Source: Fallopia convolvulus (lineage: Eukaryota > Streptophyta > Magnoliopsida > Caryophyllales > Polygonaceae). Taken from it: a stretch of 64,000 nucleotides of DNA. This document shows positions 10,931 to 22,272 of the stretch, one piece after another. Position 1 is the first letter of the stretch, and the number at the start of each line of letters is the position of its first letter. The notes under the pieces were generated by a model that did not search any database, was not told the origin of the DNA, and was given only the letters and a program-made list of their open reading frames with translations. The position numbers were made by a program, and so were the translations under genes. The stretch covers positions 10,755,343-10,819,342 of the forward strand of contig OZ024723.1 in the NCBI GenBank assembly GCA_964016875.1, read 5' to 3'.

Positions 10931-11755
10931 CTTATTAGATAGTTTTAAGGGATATATGTTATTAGAAGATTTATTTCCTTATAGATAGATTAGTTTTCTC
11001 TATAAATACTCTTGTCTAGCCCTTGTTTTTATCATCATCATCATCTTTTGGAGGGGAATTTGGAGGAAGAGAGAGAGAGGAGGGGGCGTGAGATAGAGTA
11101 GAGGGATGAGTGGAGTTACTTGGAAGACAAGTTTGCTTTGAATTCAGTTTTGTAAGTTTTCCTTTCATTATTTTAATTGCTTTGTTTTCATCATGATTTG
11201 TGAGTAGTCTTCTCTCTCTAAGGTTGGGGTTAACCCAACAATGGTTGTGCATGCTTGTTTGTGATCATGATTTGATTGTTTTTATTGCATGAATCTATTC
11301 TCTTGTTCTTAACTCCTTGAAACGAAAGTTAAAAGGGAATTTCTCATTCATAGTTGAAGCGAAAGCGGAAACCTTGAATCAGAATAGTCAATTTAGGATT
11401 TTGAAGCGAAAGCGGATCAATCCTAGTTGAAGTAGAAGAGATAGATAGTAAAGTTTATCGATTGAACGACAGTTAGTTGATTTACTTGCTTAGTTGATGA
11501 AAGTTAACAACTTTATGTGATAAAGGCATGATCTTTATGTTTCATTAAACATTTGTATGCATGATTGTTGTTGTGGGGACACCTTAACTTTAGAAATCTC
11601 TCTCATTTGATAAAAACCCTTGCTTTTGATTGATTACTTGCGCTCTATGTAATAAAACTTGACACTAGACTTTCTCCCGTGGACGAACCTGACTCCCCTG
11701 TACTCAGCGGGGTTTTGATTATAAATTTATTTGTTGTCAAGAAACCCTCTCAACA
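10931..11755 (+). mobile_element. LTR fragment (family shared with 28.7-29.9 kb, inverted)
   Basis: Starts TTATTAGATAG, has a TATA box at 11001 (CTCTATAAATACTC), runs through GTTGGGGTTAACCCAACAATGG and the GCTTTCGCTTCAA-type repeats (seen here as TTGAAGCGAAAGCGG), and ends GTTGTCAAGAAACCCTCTCAACA before the LINE begins. The reverse complement of 28662-29425 matches it closely along its length. Compared with that copy, the part upstream of the TATA box (about 500 bp) is missing here, so this is a 5'-truncated LTR lying directly against the Tat-like LTR end. Confidence 0.7.
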
Positions 11756-11759
11756 AAGT

Positions 11760-13185
11760 TGAAAGCATGCCATAGTGTAAGTTGGACTGATTTGACCAGA
11801 ATTTCTTTGCCAACCCAAGAGAGTGACTGAGCTCTCCACCCTTTGATCTTCTTCCACACCTTCTCTTTAACTTGTTCAGAGATCACCTTTTTTTATCTAC
11901 CCACCATAGTAGGTAAACCCAAATATTTCTCATGTTTTTCAACTTCTTGGATGTCAAGAATGCCTTGAATCAACACTCACATTGTTGCTAAATTATAACT
12001 TTGATTTCGCAAAATTAACTAGTTGTCCGGACACTGCTTCATACTCCTAGAGGATTTTAACTATTTCATGAGCTTGTTGACCAGTAGCATTTGCAAAAAG
12101 AATACTATCATCCCTAAAGAACAAATGTGAAATTTTTGGTGCAATTCTCGCAATCTTGATACCTTGAAGTCGGCCTTCATGCTTACTCTTTCTGATCAGA
12201 GCCGAAAAACCCTCAGCACACAGCAAAAACCAATATGGTGACCACGGATCCCCTTGACGCAGCCCCTGGTAATGATAGAAAACATTAGAAGGCAGTCCAT
12301 CGATCAACATAAAGAAAGAAACACTTCGTACACATCTCATAATCAAATTAACCCACTAAGCATCAAACCCTAAATTCAGCATACAAATCTCCAAAAAATC
12401 CCATTCCACCCTGTCATATGCCTTTTCCATATCCAGTTTTAGAGCCATATGACCTGTTTTCCCCATCTTCTTATGTTTCATGTAGTGGAACACTTCAAAT
12501 GCCGCTAGGACATTATCTATAATAAGACGACCGGGAACAAAAGCACTCTGATAGTTTGAGACAACCTTATTAAGCACAATCTTCAACCTGTATGCCAACA
12601 CATTAGAGATGATTTTATAAAGCACATAACATAAACTGATAGGCCGAAGATCTTTCATACGAAAAGGATCAGTAATTTTTGGAATAAGAGAAATGAAGGT
12701 ATGATTAAGATGATTAGGAAAAGCACCACCATTCAGGATATTAAGAAAAAACTAGTCACTTCAGCCCCAACAATATGCCAGTGTTTTTGAAAAAACAAAG
12801 CTGACATACCATCAGGACCGGGTGATTTTGTAGGATGCATAGAGAAAAGGGCAGATAATACCTCATCACCAGTGAAAGGACGTAAGAGCTCAGAGTTATC
12901 CTCCACCGTCAATAAAGGCGAGATTCCTTGAGGAGCCAGCAAAGAGTGTGTGTTCAAATCAGTTTTAAACAACCCCTCAAAATAATTAACTGCCACCCTC
13001 ATCATATTTCCCCTCATCCTCCATTCCAAACCATCATCGTCCACCAGCCTCCTTATCTTATTCTGCTTTCGTCTCCCATTTGCCTTGCTATGAAAGAAAG
13101 TGGAATTTCTATCGCCCCACCTAAGGTTATTCTCCTTTGCTCATTGGAACCATAATAGTTCCTCCTTTTCCATCAACTCGGATTC

Positions 13186-13221
<36 letters not shown>

Positions 13222-14279
13222 GTAGTTGCCTATGCCTCCCTACTAGATTCCTAGCAAACCCATTTTTGTTCAAACTCCGTAATTCCTCCCTCTCCTTTAG
13301 TTCAACTTGAATAAAATGTTGCCAAACTCCCTCTTGTTCCAATCCACCAACTCCTCAAGACACCTCTCAACCTTGCCAATAACACCCCGTTCATTATATA
13401 TGGCGCTAGGGTTTCGCCATGCATTTTCAACTATAACCCTACACCCTTCATTTTGAACCCACATAGCCTCAATCTGCCTCGGCCTTTTCACCCGACTCAC
13501 ACATTCTCGACCTCCTCCTCATTGTGGTAATATTCTAGAGCAACCGGAACATGATCAGAGCCTTGTCTTTCAAGGTGTCTAACTCTCCCACTAGGGAACT
13601 CCAACAAACATTGTTCATTAGCATAACCATAATCCAACCTTTCTTGTATGAAATCATCTCCAATCCTCCCATTATCCCAAGTAAATCTCCACCCCGAAAA
13701 ACTCAACTCCTCTAAATCACACTCTTCTAGAACCTCCTTGAACTTAATCATGACATCCCAATCAATAGTATTACCACCTTCCTTATCCTCCAAATGTAAA
13801 ACTTGATTAAAATCCCCCAAACACACCCACCACTCATAATTCTCCTCCGCAAGCTTTTTTATCAGTTCCCACGTAAAATACTTTTCACTCTTTCTCGACC
13901 ATCCATAGATACCCGTGAATCTCCACATCGGTTCCTTATCCAACCTAATATCCAAATCAATATGGTGTGTAGTATAAGATCTCAACGACATCTCAACTTC
14001 TTTCTCCCACAATAAACAAAGTCCACCTGATTTACCAATACAATCAACCACAAAGCATCCTTCGAAACCGAGCTTATCTCTTATGTCTTCCATTTTTTTA
14101 CGATCACCCTTTGTCTCCATTAGAAACACCACCCTCGGGGCCTCTCTTCTCACTAGAATAGTGAGCCTCCCAATTGCCCGGGCCGTCCCCAATCCCCGAC
14201 AATTGTAACTTATGATATTCATAATGCCCGGCAAGAGAGACTTCTCGTCTCTCCCGATGATCTTAATTTCTTTGTTCAA
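11760..14279 (-). pseudogene. LINE ORF2: endonuclease + reverse transcriptase, broken
   Basis: The endonuclease part is an open frame of 260 codons at 13497-14279. It has IISYNCRGLG near its start, VVFLMETKGD, CLGDFNQVL and the terminal QGSDHVPV, the expected metal-binding and catalytic blocks of an L1/APE endonuclease. The RT follows in pieces: SPGPDGMSALFFQ (12733-13044), RPISLCYVLYKIISNVLAYRL, QSAFVPGRLI, LDMEKAYDRVEW (12356-12658), then LRQGDPWSPYWFLLCAEG and SHLFFRDDSILFANA (12047-12346). The catalytic box reads FRDD where FADD is usual. Remnants further left (to about 11760) still show a WVGKEILVKSV-like block. A CT/GA microsatellite lies in the reading frame between the EN and RT parts. 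The element would copy itself by target-primed reverse transcription; this copy cannot. Confidence 0.85.
13184..13221. repeat. (CT)n microsatellite inside LINE ORF2
   Basis: A run of CT dinucleotides with one TT interruption, encoding an Arg-Glu repeat on the minus strand. It sits in the spacer between endonuclease and reverse transcriptase, where it breaks the usual spacing. Confidence 0.9.
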
Positions 14280-14915
14280 GTTTCTAAGTGTACATCCCCC
14301 TCCACATCAACTTCCATATCAACTAAACCACCCTCTCCCATTTTCCTCTTAACACAACTCTTTTGATTTTGACTGTTCACTCCCCCACTTCAAGCCCTTC
14401 GTTTCCATTTTTTATCCCTATCTTTGATCCTCCACCCTCTCCCTCCCCCTGATTATCATTCCCTTTAACACCCTCAATACATCCCTCTTTTGTTGCATTA
14501 CCCCTATTACTACTAATCTCATCCCTCTCCTCAACCTCCTTTTCTTTTCCAGCACCCCCTCTCTTACTTACGTCGACTCCCTCCCCCACACAGATTGCCT
14601 CAAGTTTTTCTTGAGTTTCTGCCACCACTTTCTCTATATTGTTTTCCTTTTCCACTCTATCTTATTTTTCCACAACACCATTACTGCTCTCCTCCTGCAC
14701 AGTTTTGTGATTACTCTCTTTCGTTGGACTATGCTCATCAACATCCTCAGTTGTCAATAATTCAAGCAAAGATTTACGTACTTTCTCTCCTACCGCCCCT
14801 TACTCGTTTCCTCAACCTCCTTGTCCTTTCTTCCAAACCTCCTAAGTAAACTCCTTTCCTTTTCTCTTTCGTATTCACTCCTAGTCTGATGAAGTTTCAA
14901 GGGCGACGCTCGGAT

Positions 14916-15500
14916 CTAATCACCATACTCACCCTGCATCTCCTTCGAGTCCCCGTCTTCACAATCAAGTTCAAAATGGCCTAACTTCACGCACGAATAA
15001 CAGAAGTTGGGAAGCTGTTCATATTTAACTTCAACCCACATCTTCTTTCCCTTAATCTTCATCATTACACCCCTTTGTAACGGTCTAGTAATGTCTACCA
15101 TAACTTGGATTCGAATGAGCTTGGATTCGAATGAGCTTGGCACACAAAAGAGTTCCTTGAGACAACCAAAAACTTTCCCCACGACCTCAGTCGTTTCTAC
15201 AGTCATGGCCTCCAAAGGAAGATCATAAACACGCACCCAGAAAGAAACCCTCGTAATGACTATTTATGACGGCTGTTCCACTCTTGGTTCTTTCAAAGCC
15301 AACAAACACCGATCAAAAGCCCAAGGACTCTGTCTCATCACCTTCTCCTTCTCAGCTTTATCACCGAACTTGAACAGAAACAGATTCGGTTGTAATTCCC
15401 GAAAGATAAAACCCTCTTTCAATTTCCATGCACCCTTCATAATAGTTTTTAGAGCATATGCATTGAAAGGTTTGTGGCCCACAACTAGACACCGGAGAGA
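14916..15500 (-). pseudogene. LINE ORF1-like protein (DUF4283 + CCHC zinc knuckle)
   Basis: The frame at 15264-15482 gives FNAYALKTIMKGAWKL, LFLFKFGDKAEKEKV and SPWAFDRCLLAL, the DUF4283 pattern. The next frame (14916-15236) gives VWVRVYDLPLEAMT-like sequence, KLIRIQVMVDITRPL and the zinc knuckle CYSCVKLGHFELDC. These are the nucleic-acid-binding modules of plant L1 ORF1 proteins. A frameshift near 15250 separates them. The 14377-14655 frame continues as a low-complexity Glu/Gly-rich tail. The protein would coat the LINE RNA; here it is broken. Confidence 0.8.
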
Positions 15501-15559
15501 GGAAAGTGATCGGAAAATCGCCAGAAGAACGATGCCCTAAACGCTCTCTATCCTAGGGT

Positions 15560-16730
15560 TTTTTCCTTGAGACCGAATTACATAACTTCACAAAGACCGA
15601 TTTACATTTTCTTTTTTTGTTCAACCTCAGTTACTCCAGTAACATATCGTACTTGACTCCACATAACTTATCTAATTAAAAACTTTTATTATTTAACCCC
15701 TTTAGCTTATAGAGAGTTTTGTATTTGTAGGAAATAAGACAACTTTATTAATGCCATGAAAACTCTTATTTATACAAAGAGCACACAATCAATCAAGGTG
15801 ATTGTGGCCTATAATTGTGCTAATCAATCAAGCTAATTGAAAGATAATTGATAAACTAATTACAAGGAAATAATTAATACATCATTATTCCCTTATATAG
15901 CTAACCGTGCTCTAATGATTTTAACTTAAATAACTTCAACAGTCAAACCACTTTAGCATAAACACACACTTGTACACATACCTCCGTTTCTCTTCTTTTT
16001 TTTCTTTTTCTTTTTTTCTTTTTATTTTAAAATCAACTGCCTCCTATTTACAAACAACACAGAAACCAATTGTTAACGTCCAAACAGTAGAAACTTCTAC
16101 CAATAAACCCAACTAGTCTAACACAACTTCTGTTTTCGAACTTCCAACTAAACAAAATCCAAGTCGGCCCTAAATTACACCACCCAATTCACAATATAAT
16201 GATATATACACCCCAAAGGTCACCATCATAGGATCCAAATACATAATTCATAGATCGAAATCGAATAGAGCCATTGGGCCGAATTATACAATTCAGGAAT
16301 TGAAAATAAATCCCCAATTAACCACATATTACAACAAAACCCTCAATTTGACCTCATTTAACATTAAAAATAAACAAAAATGCATGCCAAACTTCCGATT
16401 ACAAACAAAAAAAGATCAAAACAAACTCCAACCTTTAGATTAATGCAACGGTCGATCAAAGACGGTTTTTTGACGGAAGTCCGCCTTGGAGATTTGCTTT
16501 CAAGACAAGTTTTGAGACCGGATCGGGATCTCCTAGGCGAACTTTTCAGCTTTGGATATCAAAAATCGAGAAGGTAAAAGAGAAAAGGCGAACGAGAGGG
16601 ACGGAGCCCCTCAACAATGGTGAGAGGATGAATGAAAGTGTGATAGTTAAGACCCGAGGCGAGATCTTCACTTGTCGACGACCACCACTTAAAAAGCCGA
16701 AGAAGGGAAGGGGAGATGAGAAGGGCGAGA
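15560..16730. other. Intergenic, A+T-rich; nothing recognised
   Basis: Possibly includes old LINE 5' leader near 15.55 kb. The rest (an A+T-rich stretch at 15.65-15.9 kb, a T/C-rich tract near 15985-16030, several short open frames at 16380-16743) shows no family motif. The right end grades into the LTR that received the copia insertion. Confidence 0.4.
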
Positions 16731-16951
16731 GCAAGGAACTCATCGACAGTCAGGCGTGACTCGGACGAATGCTAGAACGAAGGAGCGGCAGGAAGGATCT
16801 GCTTCTCTGGCATGACGATCGGCACTCGGCTACCGCACCACTACTACTCCTGAAGGCTGTTAGTCTCCTTCTTTCCCTTATGTACTTGGGCATACATAAG
16901 GTTGAACTGTTATGTTACTTGCCTAGTTATAGTAATCTTTGGAATGGTTTA

Positions 16952-17143
16952 TGCTGAAAACTAAGAATGATAGTGGGAATGTGCCTTTCTCAATTCTTCC
17001 ATTCACGCAATTACACAGTTTATATAGGATAACTACAACTAGCAGCATATGACACCTGCCCTATATATGGACTATTCTAGAATTTACAGAATTGCAAGAT
17101 ATTTAGCCTTAAGATATTTATATAAGATATTGCTACGCTATTA
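16952..17143 (-). repeat. copia 3' LTR (192 bp)
   Basis: Plus strand begins TGCTGAAAACTAAG and ends GCTACGCTATTA. It is about 94% identical by eye to the 5' LTR and is bounded on its outer side by gttta. Confidence 0.9.
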
Positions 17144-20100
17144 TCCCCCCTCGATCCGAGCTGGTGAAGACCGAGTTTGGATCGCAAAAGGAGGAAACGT
17201 GCTGAAGGAAGAAGCTTGCTAAGTGCGTCTTCTGTCTGATCCTTGGAAGAAACGAAGGCAACATTTAGGGACTTGTTCTTGGCACGTTCACGCACAAAAT
17301 GATAGTCCAACCCCAGGTGTTTGATTTTGTTGTGCAAGACGAGGTTGACAGCAAGATATGTGGCACCTATGTTGTCACACCAGAGTGTGGGTGGCTGGGG
17401 AAGGGGAACGCCGATGTCTGCGAACAAGGATTGGAGCCAAATGGCTTCACAAGTAGAAAGAGCAATGGCACGGTATTCAGCTTTTGTGGATGAGCGAGAA
17501 ACTGTCTGTTGCTTCTTGGAACACCAGGAAATCAGATTACAGCCATGGAAGAGACAGTATGCACTGGTAGAGCATCGATCGCTGGGATCCCCTGCCCAGT
17601 CAGCGTTAGAGTAAGCAGAGAGGGTGGAGCTTGGCGACGATGAAATGTGAAATTTGAGGTCTGATGTAGCATTTAAGTAGCGGAGAATTCTTTTAACGCC
17701 TAGCCAGTGTTTTTCATCATGTGAAATTTGACGGCTTGGCACATTCGATTGACTACAAACGAGATGGCGGGCCTTGTGAAGGCTAAATATTGAAGACCGC
17801 CCACTACACTGCGATATAAAGTGTGATCATCAAATGGCATAGAATGATCAATGCTAGCCATAAAATTGGTTGCCATGGGTGTTGTGACAACTTTGGAATT
17901 CGACATATTCACTCGTTGCACAAGATCCCTGATATACTTGGTTTGGTTCAAATAAAAACCTTGATTGTTGTGTGTGGATTCAATGCCTAGGAAGTAGTGG
18001 ACTTCCCCTAAATCCTTGACAGGAAATTGTGTAGCAAGAGCACACGCACCAGTGCATCAGCAAGAGTTTGGTGAGAAGCAATTACTAGCAAATCATCGAC
18101 ATAAACAAGGATGTATACAATTTTAGAGCCATCTCGGAAGATAAAGAGGGATGTGTCAGCTTCCGAAGGAGAGAATCCCATGGTAATGAGAGCATCGCTG
18201 AGCCTGGAAAACCAAGCTCGTGGGGCTTGCTTGAGCCCATAAGGCGAGCAATTGAGTTTGCAAATATGGTGTGGGAAAGAGGGATTGGAAAAACATGTTG
18301 ATTGGGAGATGTAGACCTCTTCTTGCAAGGACCTGGTAGAAAGGCATTTTGAATGTCAAGTTGACGGGTGGACCAGTTGTTTATCGCAGCGAGGGAAAGA
18401 AGTAAACGGATTGTGGAAGGTTTAGCTACGGGACTGAAGGTTTAGTCATATTCAAGGCCATGGACTTGGTTGAAGCCTTTAGCGACTAATCGTGCCTTGC
18501 GTCATGCAATGGAGCCATCGGAGCGACGCTTGGTTTTGAAAACCCATTTAATGCCAAGAACATTGGAGGAGGTAGTGGGGGGTACAAGGGTCCAAGTGTT
18601 GGTGGACATGAGAGCATGAAACTCGGCTTCCATGGCTTGGCGCCATTCGGGAAAATGACTAGCTTCGGTGTAGGAACGAGGCTCGTCGGGAATGAGGCTG
18701 GTGTTAGAGCAATCTGGTTGTGGTGGTGGCGGCCAGGGGACCGTTCCATCAGTGCAGAAAAGGGGTTTGGAAATATTGTTCTTGGATCACGTTTCCATTG
18801 GGTGAGTAGAAGTTGTAGTATGCTGTGGTGTTGGGTTGTGGGCCGTGGGCAAATGCGATCCAATTGGCCCAAAAGGGGAGGAAGGTGGGGAATTGGAGTG
18901 TGGAGTAATCGGATCAGATGTGTGGGGATTAAGAGGGTATTGGGCTTGAGATTGCGCCGGTGGAGTTGGAAAAATTTTGGCCGAACTGGGTTTTGGGGAG
19001 GTGGACGCTGGAATAATGTATTCTGGTAAAAGTGGAAGGCTACTGTTGGAGAGGGGTTTGGTAAGAGTGGGGCTGTTGTGGTGGAGAAAGGGAAAGTATG
19101 CTCATGGAAGATGACATCTCGGGAGACGTACATTCGATTGTTGCACCAATCCAAACATAGATAGACCTTATAGTTTTGGGCATAACCAAGGAAGATGGTT
19201 GGGGTAGAACGAAAGGAAAGTTTGTGGGAATTGTAGGGAAGAAGGCTTGGAAAGGCGAGACACCCAAAAACACGTAGGAAGGTGTAGTCGGGTATTTTGT
19301 GAAATAAGAGTTGGAAAGGGCTTTGGTTGTTCAAAATTGGGGTGGGGAGGCGGTTGATAAGGTATATAGCCGTTTCAAAGGCATGATCCCAATAGTGTAA
19401 TGAAAGGGAGGCATGTTTGAGAAGGGTGAGTCCAGTATCTACAACCCGTCGAGGACGAGTTTCAATGCTCTTGTTTTGTTGGTGGGAGTATGGACAAGTA
19501 ATTCTATGGTTGAAGCCTTGAGACTATAAATAGGGTATGAGAGGTTTGAATTCGGTACCCCTGTCAAATTGTATGTGGTTGATTTTGGTGGAAAAGAATT
19601 TAGTGGCAAAAGTTATGAATTGAGTCACAATTTTTGGAACGAGATGCTTTGAGGCAAAAGGAAAAAGCCATACAAATTTTGAGTAATCATCAATAATAGC
19701 AAGATAGTATTTATTTCCTTTTGTAGAAATATGGTGGGCCGAGCCCCATACATCCATAAACAAAAGGTGAAGGGGCTTAGTAGATTTAGAGCTAGAGGGT
19801 GGATGGGGTAAGGCATGGGCTTTAGCCCAACTACAAGATTGACATTTAGAGGTTGGGCCTAATGGGCCAATTTGGGAAGAAAGGGAATTGGACAAAGGGA
19901 AATATACAACAAAACTCTAGGGTTGGGATGACCGAATCTGGCGTGCCACGAGTTGCCGGCAAATCAGTCTTCATCGCCGGCGAATCCCAGCCTCCACCTC
20001 ACCGCCGCAAATAAGGCCGTTCTCTGGTCCTCGAAGAAGGAGCCTTGATGCTCGATCGGGATTTGAGACCCGTCACCAAGAGAAACGGTATCTTGTCCGC

Positions 20101-20859
20101 TGTAGTTACGTGTGTCGAGGCTAAGATTGTTGATGTCAGGAGTGAAATGGTGCGTGGCGGCTGTGTCTGGGAACCAGCTTTGATGGTTGACCGCTGTTGT
20201 GTTGGCTTGGAAGGACGCTGGAGGTGGCGCGGAGTAGGCCTGATCGAACATGTGCCAGCATATGAGAGTATGATGGCTCGGTTTGTTGCAAATCTGACAG
20301 ACAACTCGATGATCAGGTGCACCACTGAAGTTGGTGTTGTTGGAGTTGTTGGAGTGGTTGTGTTGGTCACGCGAGTCACGATTTCCACCTTGAATGGAGT
20401 TTCCACGACCTTTGTAGTTGCCCCTGCCTCTACCACGGCTGCGATTGGTAACATTGGCTTCACAATTTTGTGTACCAGTAGTGGTATTGACAGAGATGCT
20501 GGACTAGAGAGTGTTGGTTTGATGATGGAGTCGGGATTCATGCACCAATAGGTGAGACGACACAATGTGTGGTGTGGGTAAAGGGATTTGAGTTGATAAG
20601 GAAGTGACTATGGAGTCATAATCAGAGGGACGGCCAGCGAGAACATATATAATGAACTCGACATCAGAAATAGGATGGCCAGCAGCATCAAGAAGAGAGG
20701 AGAGATTTTTGGCCTTGTTGAAATAATCAGAAATGGATTATGTGCTTTCATGGATGGTGTCACCTGAGCCTTCCAAAGTGGAAAATTGGTTTGAGATAAT
20801 TTGACTGTTATGAATGAAGAAAAGGCATGCACATTTTGAGTGGTGAGGGCTAGAGCCAT
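17144..20859 (-). pseudogene. copia gag-pol, frameshifted
   Basis: Right to left: gag starts at 20859 (MALALTTQNVHAFSSFI...TNFPLWKAQV). It is followed by a region encoding a zinc-knuckle area and a protease-like DTAATHHFTPD (about 20150). Integrase blocks are CQSCSWAKAH, PLHLLFMDVWGSA, YYLAIIDDYSKFVWLFP and GTEFK (19524-19895), then SPFQLLFHKIPDY and LRVFGCLAFPSL (18486-19334). Reverse transcriptase follows with SPYGLKQAPRAWF, YILVYVDDLLVIAS (18008-18328) and LVQRVNMSNSKVVTTPM, then RNase H with LKRILRYL, NADWAGDPSDRCSTSAYC, SRSSTKAEYRA and LWCDNIGA (17077-17742). The order is canonical. At least four frameshifts or stops separate the open segments (near 20000, 19350, 18430, 17975), so no single polyprotein can be made. 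Confidence 0.9.
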
Positions 20860-20958
20860 GGTGGCTGTTCTAGGGTTTTGGGTTTTTTTTGGATGTTAGG
20901 GAGAAAGGCTGGAAGAGCGTGCCCTAGGGAGACGTGGGTCGTGGGTGCTCTGATACCA

Positions 20959-21150
20959 TGTTGAAAACCAAGAATGATAGTGGGAATGTGCGTTTCTCAA
21001 TTCTTCCATTCACGCAATTACACAGTTTATATAGGACAACTACAGCTAGCAGCATATGACACATGTCCTATATATGGACTATTCTAGAATTTACAGAATT
21101 GCAAGATTTTTCGCCTTAAGATATTTATCTAAGATATTGCTACATTATTA
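20959..21150 (-). repeat. copia 5' LTR (192 bp)
   Basis: Plus strand begins TGTTGAAAACCAAG and ends GCTACATTATTA. It is preceded on the internal side by the Met-tRNA primer-binding sequence and followed by the target duplication gttta. Confidence 0.9.
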
Positions 21151-21375
21151 GTTTAAGAATACTTGAATCGTTAAGTTATATTTCCATTTAGGTACTTGGG
21201 CATACAAACATGCTTTATACATTCAGGTTTTAAAAATAAAAAGGTTGGATATTTTAAAGGTTTTATCGTCGTGCTCGCATTGCAAGATAAGAGTAATTTT
21301 GTTGTCAAGCTAACCCGAGAAATACCCGAAGAGATCTACTACCGAGTAGCGCCCTATATAAAGACGGGGTGTTAC

Positions 21376-22272
21376 ACTATAGAGCTAAATACAGATTTTT
21401 TAAATAATATTTAAAAGAGTGTCTTATGGATATATACATTATGAAATTTTTGGAAAGCAACTTTCTTAAATATATGAGACGTGGAGGACGCTTTTAAAGC
21501 AAATAATAAAGTTGGGTTTATTTTTTTAATTCATCAAATAATTCAGGACCAGATGGCGCGCATCAGTAGAAACACAATTCTATATGATAAACAATTAACA
21601 TGATGAGCAAATGTCGAGTCTACTTCTCATGGGCCAAAACCAAATATCTTTTCTTTACATGTCATCATTTTCCCTTTTGTAGTGAGCTCATTTAGCAGCA
21701 TAATCAAATCTCAAGGAATTCATTTTCAACCAACAATGAAGATATATCACCCTTCATATCCATTAACTTCGTTCTACCTTTTTCTTCATTTGAGTTCACA
21801 TCTTCATCAGCCAAAAATCTCAACCATGTTTCTCCTTAATCGCAACACAATACCCCCATATAATTCGTTGCCATTTCATCTTATATAGTAAAGTCATTTT
21901 TCATTTTAAATATATGAGATTCACTCTTATCCAACTATAAAGGTAAAGCATGCTTCATATTGTTTACCTCTGAATTTTGATGTTGCTCTAATATGTCTAG
22001 CCGATATCTACGCTCAAATAAACCTTTTGAGTTTTGTCAAGCAGAATATGAACTAGCAAATGTGGAATTCTCACTATGCTTTACAGTAGCCAACCACTCA
22101 TCTATTCAAGCTCCTTGCACACAACCATATATTTTAAGCTTCATTGTTTATCAACAAAAACAATTTAACCCTTGAAACCTTCCAGTTTTCTTGCTCTTGA
22201 TTTATTGTCTAACTTTAAAGTTAATTTCATCAGCCAAAGGAATCAACCATGTTCCTCCGGGGTCAAAGAGTA
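21376..22272. other. Non-coding A+T-rich segment
   Basis: No gene family recognised. Short open frames at 21682-21888 and 21993-22175 are unremarkable, and codon-like composition is absent. Two CATCAGCCAA(A)-like blocks with following TCAACCATGTT (about 21806 and 22218) indicate a diverged internal duplication of roughly 400 bp. Confidence 0.4.

Larger units (their letters stand above)
11756..15540 (-). mobile_element. L1-type LINE retrotransposon, 3'-truncated and decayed
   Basis: On the minus strand, from right to left, come ORF1 (DUF4283 and a CCHC knuckle), an APE-type endonuclease and a reverse transcriptase. The element stops in the C-terminal half of ORF2 near 11.76 kb, next to the LTR fragment. 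No poly(A) tail or target duplication is visible, so the 3' end was lost. Stops and frameshifts break both ORFs. Confidence 0.85.
16952..21150 (-). mobile_element. Ty1/copia retrotransposon, nearly complete (4.2 kb)
   Basis: It has two 192-bp direct repeats (16952-17143 and 20959-21150). The 5-bp target duplication gttta flanks it exactly (16947-16951 and 21151-21155). A Met-tRNA primer site reading TGGTATCAGAGC on the minus strand lies next to the right LTR (about 20947-20958), and a purine tract (CGAGGGGGGA on the minus strand) lies next to the left LTR at 17144. Counting by eye I find 12 differences between LTRs (about 6%), so it is not recent. Minus-strand LTR ends are TA...CA, not TG...CA. 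Internal coding is gag-PR-INT-RT-RNase H in copia order. Confidence 0.9.
16735..21375 (-). mobile_element. TGTAACACCC-type LTR on the minus strand, split by the copia element
   Basis: The minus strand begins at 21375 with TGTAACACCCCGTC and then follows the same block order as the LTR at 3484. It continues to 21151, is interrupted by copia (16952-21150), and resumes at 16951 going left, where similarity by eye to 3700-3850 is weaker (a TATGTATGCCCAAGTAC block occurs on both sides of the insertion). The left limit is uncertain. The host LTR is therefore older than the copia insertion. Confidence 0.5.

Noticed and set aside
18616..19029. 137-codon plus-strand frame
   Set aside because: Shadow of the copia integrase region on the opposite strand.
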